A stretch of DNA of 11,162 nucleotides, from contig JAEWLD010000071.1 in the NCBI GenBank assembly GCA_023393485.1, positions 1 through 11,162 of the forward strand, in the 5' to 3' direction. The notes under the pieces were generated by a model, which was not told where the DNA came from, did no database searches, and saw only the letters and a list, made by a program, of their open reading frames with translations. The position numbers and the translations under genes were made by a program. Positions 6,790 through 11,162 of the stretch are shown one piece after another. This DNA is from Bacteroidota bacterium (lineage in GTDB: Bacteria > Bacteroidota > Bacteroidia > Flavobacteriales > Flavobacteriaceae). The first letter of the stretch is position 1. The number at the start of each line of letters is the position of its first letter.

Positions 6790-6871
6790 ATTATGAATTA
6801 TAAATTTTAAATTATAAATTGAAGAACATCTGCCTTAATTTAAAATTTAGAATTTAAAATTTAAAATAATT
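6790..6871. repeat. Heptamer inverted repeat between HPt gene and cinA
   Basis: The left arm (6790-6820) is ATTATGA, ATTATAA, ATTTTAA, ATTATAA and a partial unit. The right arm (6837-6871) is AATTTAA, AATTTAG, AATTTAA, AATTTAA, AATAATT. Both have a strict 7-nt period, and the right arm is close to the reverse complement of the left, with a 16-nt spacer between. The outer edge touches the HPt stop codon at 6870-6872. Confidence 0.8.
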
Positions 6872-7214
6872 AAAGGTTGAAGTCTTTCTTGATTTCCTTC
6901 ACCGCTTTCTCCACCTGCGATTCAACGCTGTCAAAAGTATCGTTGATTTCCTTGCGTTTGCCTTCGCGCTTGGTCCAGGCTTCAATCTGGAGAATTTCTT
7001 CAAAAGCGACGTTCATGCCGAGCAAATCCAAGGTAGGTTTGATTTTGTGGGCATAGGCGTACGCCAGTTTATGGTCTTTGGTTTTGATGCCGAGTTTGAT
7101 CTGGACCATGTCCTGCGGCACCTCGGTTACGAACAACGTTATGATTTGCATCACAAATTCGGGGTCGTTGTCTGAAAGTGCATAGACTTTCGCAAGGTTG
7201 TAATTTAACGCCAT
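6870..7214 (-). CDS. Stand-alone HPt (histidine phosphotransfer) domain protein
   Basis: A 114-residue, all-helical protein of the Hpt family, which relays phosphate between hybrid sensor kinases and response regulators in phosphorelays. The motif AHKIKPTLDLLGM (55-67) contains the phospho-accepting His56 and the following Lys59. The residue after that Lys is Pro60 instead of the more usual Gly or Ser. Flanking helices (NDPEFVMQIITLFVTEVPQDM and the C-terminal EKAVKEIKKDF) complete the four-helix bundle. No kinase or receiver is encoded nearby, so its partner is elsewhere. The ATG overlaps the TAA of the FAH hydrolase gene by one base (TAATG), indicating coupled translation; I see no biochemical reason for the pairing. 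Confidence 0.88.
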   Translation of the reverse strand: MALNYNLAKVYALSDNDPEFVMQIITLFVTEVPQDMVQIKLGIKTKDHKLAYAYAHKIKPTLDLLGMNVAFEEILQIEAWTKREGKRKEINDTFDSVESQVEKAVKEIKKDFNL

Positions 7215-7825
7215 TACTTAATTAATGTGGTCAATAGTTTTTTTTGGTTTAAATAACCCTCGAGAACGTCTCCGGCTTTCACAGGGGCGACTCCTTCTGG
7301 CGTTCCGGTAAATATTAAATCTCCTGTCTTCAGGGTAAAAAAACGGGAAACGTAAGCAATGATTTCATCGATTTGCCAAAGCATCATTGACGAATCACCA
7401 CTTTGGGCGGTTTGTTTGTTTTTCAGAAGCGTAAATTTAAGGCTTTCATCCGAACTACAATTTTTTTTCGATATAAAGTCACCAATCACCGCCGAATTGT
7501 CAAATGCCTTTGCTTTTTCCCACGGCAAACCTTTTTCCTTGAGGGTTTGTTGAACGTCGCGCGCGGTGAAATCAAGTCCGACCGTCAGCTCGTCATAATA
7601 TTTATGGGCATATTTCGCATCGATGTATTTGCCGACTTTATTGATCCTGACAACGATTTCAATTTCGTGATGCACATCGTTTGAAAATTCAGGAATGTAA
7701 AAATCCTGGTCGCGCGGCAGCAGCGCCGTGTCGGGCTTGAGGAAAATAACCGGCTCGTCGGGACGTTCGTTTTGCAGTTCATCGATGTGTTTGGCGTAGT
7801 TGCGGCCGATGCAGATGATTTTCAT
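7214..7825 (-). CDS. Fumarylacetoacetate hydrolase (FAH) family protein
   Basis: A 203-residue single-domain member of the FAH superfamily, the size of FAHD1/YcgM acylpyruvases. It starts MKIICIGRNYAKHIDEL, the standard opening of this subgroup. Metal ligands are visible as HHEIE (52-56, Glu54 and Glu56) and Asp85 in GLDFTARD (83-90). KAFDNSAVIG (106-115) and IFTGTPEGV (171-179) are the other family signatures. Members cleave or decarboxylate small keto acids such as acylpyruvates or oxaloacetate with Mg2+; the actual substrate here is not shown by sequence. It is the first gene of a unit with the HPt gene (1-nt overlap). Its upstream region is filled by heptamer repeats and a foldable sequence, and I see no clear -7 box. 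Confidence 0.9.
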   Translation of the reverse strand: MKIICIGRNYAKHIDELQNERPDEPVIFLKPDTALLPRDQDFYIPEFSNDVHHEIEIVVRINKVGKYIDAKYAHKYYDELTVGLDFTARDVQQTLKEKGLPWEKAKAFDNSAVIGDFISKKNCSSDESLKFTLLKNKQTAQSGDSSMMLWQIDEIIAYVSRFFTLKTGDLIFTGTPEGVAPVKAGDVLEGYLNQKKLLTTLIK

Positions 7826-7830
7826 GGTTA

Positions 7831-8007
7831 GTTGCTAGTTGCTAGTTGCTAGTTGCTAGTTGTTAGTTGTTAGTTGTTAGATTGTTGATTTCCACAATTA
7901 TGTTTGGAGCCCGATTCGTGAAGAAGTTGACAGCTTTACATTAATTATCAGATACATTTTACACAACTCTTGCAGCTCCTAACAACTAGCAACTAACAAC
8001 TGGAAAC
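7831..8007. repeat. Heptamer inverted repeat between exonuclease and FAH genes
   Basis: The left arm (7831-7879) is four GTTGCTA units followed by three GTTGTTA units. The right arm (7980-8007) is TAACAAC, TAGCAAC, TAACAAC, TGGAAAC. The right arm is the reverse complement of left-type units, and both keep a 7-nt period. About 100 nt lie between them, most of which forms the separate foldable sequence at 7906-7979. The left arm begins 6 nt after the FAH start codon on the plus-strand scale, so it lies in that gene's 5' region. Confidence 0.85.
7906..7979. other. Foldable intergenic sequence inside the heptamer arms
   Basis: GGAGC (7906-7910) pairs with GCTCC (7975-7979). Inside this, AAGAAGTTG (7921-7929) pairs with CAACTCTT (7964-7971) with one bulged A. 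The stem ends at 7979 and the heptamer arm begins at 7980. The left end, GGAGCCCGATTCG, resembles the TAGCCCGGATGG end of the element at 4601, and the right end CAGCTCC resembles its ATAGCTAC end. It may be a shorter, diverged relative. The strand is unresolved. Confidence 0.35.
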
Positions 8008-8010
8008 TGT

Positions 8011-8784
8011 CTAAAATTTATTATTCAACCTCCGCAGCTTTATCGCCGTCAACACCTTCTTCGTATACAACGGAAAATCGGCGTTCTGTATCCATCCGAA
8101 ATAACCCGGTTCGATCTCAAAAACCTTATTGACCTTGACGCCTTTATGCTTGCCGAACGAAAAGCATTCCTCGCCTTCTTTATCCAGAATGATAAATCCG
8201 GCAAAGTCAACAGAGCGTTTGCGCGTCGTGTATTCAGATAAAGCCTTCATGTCGTTATCAAGGTCCGGATAACGCTCGAGTTGCGCCTTCAGGATTTCAT
8301 AGGTTGCGTTGGTATCAGCCTCGGCGCTGTGGGCGTTCTCAAGCGATTGCCCGCAGTAAAATTTATATGCGGCACTGAGCGTTCGCTCTTCTTTTTTGTG
8401 GAAAATCGTCTGGATATCGACAGATACGCGGCTCTTCATATCGAAGTCCAAGCCAGCGCGCAAAAGTTCCTCGGCCAGCAACGGAATGTCAAAACGGTCT
8501 GAATTGAAACCCGCCAAATCAGAATCTTTGATCATGTTATAGACCTGCGAAGACAAATCCTTAAACGTGGGTTCGTTGGCGACCTTTTCATTAGTGATGC
8601 CATGAACCGCAGTACATTCTGCAGGAATCGGCATTTCAGGATTCACCAGCCAGGTCCGGCTTTCCTTGTTGCCGTTCGGGTAGACCTTTAATATCGAAAT
8701 CTCGACAATTCTGTCCTTACAAATATCGGTTCCGGTGGTTTCAAGGTCGAAAAAGCACATCGGCCGGGTGAGTTTGAGTTCCAT
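8011..8784 (-). CDS. DEDDh 3'-5' exonuclease with C-terminal accessory domain
   Basis: A 257-residue exonuclease of the DnaQ/RNase T superfamily. Residues 1-172 hold all DEDDh catalytic residues: Asp13 and Glu15 in FFDLETTG (11-18), Asp99 in GFNSDRFDIP (92-101), His152 and Asp157 in AHSAEAD (151-157). The AVHGITNEKV segment (59-68) is typical of the DNA polymerase III epsilon-like branch. After a linker, residues about 195-250 contain FGKHKGVKVNKVFEIEPGYFGWI. This pattern (F-G-K-H-K-G, then P-x-Y-x-x-W) is like the DUF3820 domain often attached to such nucleases. It probably degrades DNA or RNA ends in repair or turnover rather than acting as the replicative proofreader. A TATCTTTG promoter box lies 18 nt upstream of the ATG. 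Confidence 0.9.
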   Translation of the reverse strand: MELKLTRPMCFFDLETTGTDICKDRIVEISILKVYPNGNKESRTWLVNPEMPIPAECTAVHGITNEKVANEPTFKDLSSQVYNMIKDSDLAGFNSDRFDIPLLAEELLRAGLDFDMKSRVSVDIQTIFHKKEERTLSAAYKFYCGQSLENAHSAEADTNATYEILKAQLERYPDLDNDMKALSEYTTRKRSVDFAGFIILDKEGEECFSFGKHKGVKVNKVFEIEPGYFGWIQNADFPLYTKKVLTAIKLRRLNNKF

Positions 8785-8802
8785 TGTGATTTATTGAGGA
8801 GG

Positions 8803-8810
8803 CAAAGATA
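8803..8810 (-). promoter_or_regulatory. -7 promoter box (TATCTTTG) of the exonuclease gene
   Basis: The minus strand reads TATCTTTGCC, a full TAnnTTTG match 18 nt before the start codon. The sequence just upstream is the heptamer arm at 8815-8849, so no TTG -33 element exists; the AT-rich repeat occupies that position. Confidence 0.5.
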
Positions 8811-8814
8811 GGGG

Positions 8815-8930
8815 TTAATTAATAATTAATAATTAGGAATTAATAATTACAGTGGCTCGTATAAATAGAAAAGCCCCTTTTTACGAGGAGCTTTTTCAAT
8901 TATTAATTATTAATTGTTAATTGTTAATTA
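8815..8930. repeat. Heptamer inverted repeat enclosing the E2 gene terminator
   Basis: The left arm (8815-8849) is TTAATTA, ATAATTA, ATAATTA, GGAATTA, ATAATTA. The right arm (8898-8930) is AATTATT, AATTATT, AATTGTT, AATTGTT and a partial unit. The period is 7 nt in both, and the right arm is nearly the reverse complement of the left. The right arm runs into the E2 stop codon (8928-8930). The 48-nt middle carries the E2 terminator. Confidence 0.85.
8869..8896 (-). terminator. Terminator of the E2 gene
   Basis: AAAAGCCCC (8869-8877) pairs with GGAGCTTTT (8887-8895) with one G-U pair and a 9-nt loop. On the minus strand TTTTC follows the stem. It lies 32 nt past the E2 stop codon and is nested between the two heptamer arms. 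Confidence 0.7.
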
Positions 8931-10388
8931 GAAAGTTCGGTTCTCATCAAACGCCTCCATCAATTCAGCGACGCGCTTCACAAAACTTCCGCCAAGCGCG
9001 CCGTCAACAACCCTGTGGTCATAACTGTGCGAGAGGAACATTTTCTTGCGGATGCCGATGAAATCGCCTTCTTCGGTTTCAATGACTGCCGGCACTTTGC
9101 GGATCGCCCCAAGCGCTAGGATTCCGACCTGCGGCTGGTTGATGATCGGCGTTCCGAATACCGAACCGAAAGTTCCCACGTTGGTCACAGTATAAGTTCC
9201 GCCTTGCGTATCGTCCGGTTTGAGCTTGCCCGCTTTGGCACGGTTACCCAAATCGTTGACCGCTTTTGCCATACCGATCAGGTTCAATTGGTCGGCATTT
9301 TTGATGACCGGAACGATCAGGTTTCCGTTTGGAAGCGCAGCCGCCATTCCGAGGTTGATGTTTTTCTTTTTGATGATGTAATCGCCTTCGACAGAAATGT
9401 TCATCAGCGGGAAATCCTTGAGCGCACGCGCTACGATTTCCATGAATATCGGTGTGAAGGTCAGCTTCTCGCCTTCTCTTTTTTCGAATGCATTTTTGTT
9501 CTTTTCGCGCCAATCCCAGATTGCGGTCACATCAACTTCGATAAACGACTGTACGTGCGCCGATGTCTGAACCGATTGCACCATGTATTGCGAAATCAAT
9601 TTGCGCATGCGGTCCATTTCAACGATTTCGTCTTGGCCGTTTACGGAAACAGGCATTGCTTTGGCCTTTTGGTCGCTGGTCGCTGGTCGTTGGTCGCTGG
9701 ATGTTGGTTGTTGGATATTTTGAGGAGCAGCTGCCGGCTGGCCAACCGGTTCGTGATTTCCGACCGCATGTTTCTCGGCAACGGGTTCTGCGACTGGTTG
9801 CGGCATTTCTGCCTTCTGTTGACTGCCTTCTGCCTTCTGCTGCCCGCGGTTGGCGACATATTCCAAAATATCATTTTTGGTCACACGCCCTTCAGCGCCT
9901 GAACCTTTTATGCTTTCAAGCTCGGCCATTGAAACATTTTCCTCACTTGCGATGTTGCGCACAAGCGGCGAATAAAATCTGTCTGAATTGTGATACTCCT
10001 CACGCGTTGGCGCATGGCCTGAAGCAGGCGCGGCAGTAAAATCACGTGCGGCTTCAACTGTCTTTTCAACTGCTGCCACTTGCGGCGCAGCTTCGGGCGA
10101 AGCCGCAGCGGTCGTTTGCTCACTCGGCGCGTCAACTACAACGCCGCCTTCGGTTTCTATGATTCCGATGGTCTGGCCAACTTTTACGACGTCGTCTTTG
10201 TGGAACAGCATTTCGACAAGTGTGCCCGAAACTTCAGAAGGCACTTCGCTATCGACTTTATCAGTCGCGATTTCAAGTACCGCTTCGTCGGCGTCAATAT
10301 GGTCGCCTACTTGCTTGAGCCAGTTGGTGATTGTCGCCTCGGCAACGCTTTCGCCCATTTTCGGGAGTTTCAGTTCAAATCTTGCCAT
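8928..10388 (-). CDS. Dihydrolipoamide acyltransferase (E2) of a 2-oxo acid dehydrogenase complex
   Basis: A 486-residue E2 core protein that passes acyl groups from E1 to coenzyme A. The lipoyl domain (1-80) has the lipoylated Lys44 in ATDKVDSEVPS. The peripheral-subunit (E1/E3) binding domain spans about 138-178 (YSPLVRNIASEENVS...GRVTKNDI). The catalytic domain (about 253-486) ends with SYDHRVVDGALGG, with His458 and Asp462 as active-site residues. The opening FELKLPKMGESVAEATITNW suggests the branched-chain oxo-acid (BCKDH) type rather than pyruvate or 2-oxoglutarate E2, but this is inference. No E1 or E3 gene is in the window. The linker at 181-252, rich in Ala, Pro and Gln, is unusual in containing two DNA arrays with a 7-nt period that are translated as near-repeats QQKAE and SDQ. 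A TTG-N18-TATTTTCG promoter precedes it. Confidence 0.93.
   Translation of the reverse strand: MARFELKLPKMGESVAEATITNWLKQVGDHIDADEAVLEIATDKVDSEVPSEVSGTLVEMLFHKDDVVKVGQTIGIIETEGGVVVDAPSEQTTAAASPEAAPQVAAVEKTVEAARDFTAAPASGHAPTREEYHNSDRFYSPLVRNIASEENVSMAELESIKGSGAEGRVTKNDILEYVANRGQQKAEGSQQKAEMPQPVAEPVAEKHAVGNHEPVGQPAAAPQNIQQPTSSDQRPATSDQKAKAMPVSVNGQDEIVEMDRMRKLISQYMVQSVQTSAHVQSFIEVDVTAIWDWREKNKNAFEKREGEKLTFTPIFMEIVARALKDFPLMNISVEGDYIIKKKNINLGMAAALPNGNLIVPVIKNADQLNLIGMAKAVNDLGNRAKAGKLKPDDTQGGTYTVTNVGTFGSVFGTPIINQPQVGILALGAIRKVPAVIETEEGDFIGIRKKMFLSHSYDHRVVDGALGGSFVKRVAELMEAFDENRTF
9671..9719. repeat. Heptamer array within the E2 linker coding region
   Basis: Seven units follow one another without a break: GGTCGCT, GGTCGCT, GGTCGTT, GGTCGCT, GGATGTT, GGTTGTT, GGATATT. 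Because 7 is not a multiple of 3, three units make one 21-nt, 7-residue peptide repeat, seen as SDQRPATSDQ (about 231-240). The frame of the gene is intact through the array. Confidence 0.85.
9809..9843. repeat. Second heptamer array within the E2 linker coding region
   Basis: Five units: CTGCCTT, CTGTTGA, CTGCCTT, CTGCCTT, CTGCTGC. They encode QQKAEGSQQKAE (183-194), a 7-residue repeat. The unit differs from that of the array at 9671, and the two are not complementary, unlike the arms of the intergenic loci. Confidence 0.75.
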
Positions 10389-10414
10389 GTAGCTAGTGAG
10401 TTAATTTGATGACG

Positions 10415-10443
10415 CGAAAATAGAAAAAATTATTCGCTTTCAA
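10415..10443 (-). promoter_or_regulatory. Promoter of the E2 gene
   Basis: On the minus strand TTG (10441-10443) is followed after 18 nt by TATTTTCG (10415-10422), one mismatch from TAnnTTTG. The predicted leader is about 20 nt. Its position in the 91-nt gap after the glycosyltransferase gene supports independent transcription of the E2 gene. Confidence 0.5.
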
Positions 10444-10479
10444 TCGATGTAGTTCGGATTTTAGATAATCGGGCGCGCG

Positions 10480-11162
10480 TTACCGACGACTTGCAAAGTG
10501 AATGACTTCGCCGCGATCGTTGCTTGAATTGCTGCCGATCAGAAATCCTTTGTCTTTATGTGCAATCTTAAAAGTTGCGCCTGAATTGGCGAGCCGTTTC
10601 ATCATTGAAATTATTGTTTTGAAACTCAGCTCGCCCGCATCAAAAACCACTTGAAATTGCGGCGCCATCTGCTGGATGTCGCGACCAAAATATTGAACCG
10701 GCCTTGACAGCGTTCTGGAAAGCTCGGCCATCAGTTCTTCGTCTTCAGAAATCAGGGCATAGCCAAAAACTTTTTTGGGTTTATCTACTTTGTTTTTCTT
10801 GAATACCGAGAAAAAGTAAGTGCCGGCTTTCATGAAAACATCGAACAGGAATGATTTGCGGAAGTGCTTGCGATAGAAAAAGTCCATCGCCTCGCGGAAG
10901 CGCAGCATGTATTTTTCGTCCTTGACCGTACTTTCGCCTTTATAATGGATGACGGTTGCATGGCCAAAATAATAGTTCGATTTTCCCGATTTCAGCACGG
11001 TATACGAAAGGTCGATATCGTCGGAATACATAAAACAATTTTCATCAAAGCCGCCAATTTCGTTGTACAATTCACGTTTCATCACCATGAATGCGCCTAC
11101 GAGAATTTCCACTTTTCCGTTTTCGTTTTCCAGCAGATCTGCGGCATAGTATCGATTAAGCC
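10480..11162 (-). CDS. Family 2 glycosyltransferase, 3' part (runs off window)
   Basis: The C-terminal 226 residues of a GT-A fold glycosyltransferase, cut by the right edge. The frame is open to 11162; codons upstream of 11112 read LNRYYAADLLENENGK, so the GTG at 11110-11112 is an internal valine and not the start. GAFMVMKRELYNEIGGFDENCFMYSDDIDLSYTVLKSG is the acceptor-side region of GT2 enzymes; SDDIDLSY is the usual E/D-D-x-D-L motif with the catalytic-base position. After about 70 residues comes a distinct C-terminal domain: a Rossmann-like VFGYALISEDEELMAEL start and FKIAHKDKGFLIGSNSSNDRGE near the end. I recall this tail in many flavobacterial GT2 proteins, without a known function. Sugar donor and acceptor are unknown; it is likely involved in a surface polysaccharide. 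Confidence 0.88.
   Translation of the reverse strand, partial: LNRYYAADLLENENGKVEILVGAFMVMKRELYNEIGGFDENCFMYSDDIDLSYTVLKSGKSNYYFGHATVIHYKGESTVKDEKYMLRFREAMDFFYRKHFRKSFLFDVFMKAGTYFFSVFKKNKVDKPKKVFGYALISEDEELMAELSRTLSRPVQYFGRDIQQMAPQFQVVFDAGELSFKTIISMMKRLANSGATFKIAHKDKGFLIGSNSSNDRGEVIHFASRR

Noticed and set aside
7831..7879. CRISPR-like tandem array
   Set aside because: The units are 7 nt with no spacers, and there is no cas gene. It is a tandem heptamer array.
9204..9902. Long open frame of 232 codons opposite the E2 gene
   Set aside because: It is antisense to the conserved E2 catalytic domain. Its low-complexity stretch comes from the heptamer array at 9671.
11110..11112. GTG as the start of the glycosyltransferase
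   Set aside because: The frame stays open to the window edge and the upstream residues continue the GT2 domain. The codon is internal and the gene is truncated by the window.

Overview
The window looks like chromosomal DNA from a member of the Flavobacteriaceae, most likely Flavobacterium or a close relative. The evidence is the Bacteroidota-only DUF4295 gene next to rpmG and rpmB, promoter -7 boxes of the form TAnnTTTG, starts without Shine-Dalgarno sequences, lipoproteins with a G-C lipobox, and a stand-alone HPt gene near cinA. No phage, plasmid, insertion sequence, CRISPR array, tRNA or rRNA was seen.

Layout from left to right. A bidirectional hairpin terminator and a GC-rich 16-nt triple repeat (18-114) follow a two-gene minus-strand unit: a lipocalin-like lipoprotein translationally coupled to a DUF721/DciA-like protein (115-830). 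The only plus-strand gene is a class C beta-lactamase-fold serine hydrolase lipoprotein (956-2056). It converges on a 55-residue membrane protein (2053-2220) lying 4 nt downstream of an outer-membrane beta-barrel protein (2225-3484). Then come ftsY (3567-4520), a heptamer-repeat hairpin, a structured RNA-like element (4601-4740), a terminator, and the small ribosomal cluster DUF4295-rpmG-rpmB (4815-5422). Continuing right are cinA (5521-6783), an HPt protein overlapping a FAH-family hydrolase (6870-7825), a DEDDh 3'-5' exonuclease (8011-8784), an E2 subunit of a 2-oxo acid dehydrogenase (8928-10388), and the 3' part of a family-2 glycosyltransferase (10480 to the window end).

Functionally this is mostly housekeeping: ribosome assembly, co-translational membrane targeting (FtsY), nicotinamide-nucleotide salvage or cleansing (CinA), exonuclease activity, lipoyl-dependent oxo-acid oxidation and envelope proteins. 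Nearly all genes read right to left as short operons, several with 1-nt stop/start overlaps.

The unusual content is between the genes. Six loci carry arrays with a strict 7-nt period. Their unit sequence differs from locus to locus, but at the four intergenic loci the two arms of each locus are inverted copies of one another. Two more heptamer arrays lie inside the E2 gene, in its interdomain linker. Two of the intergenic arrays directly abut sequences that fold into multi-stem structures (4601-4740 and 7906-7979). One of these has a promoter-like -7 box at its edge and could be the leader of ftsY. These repeats and RNA-like elements are the best candidates for something under-described here.
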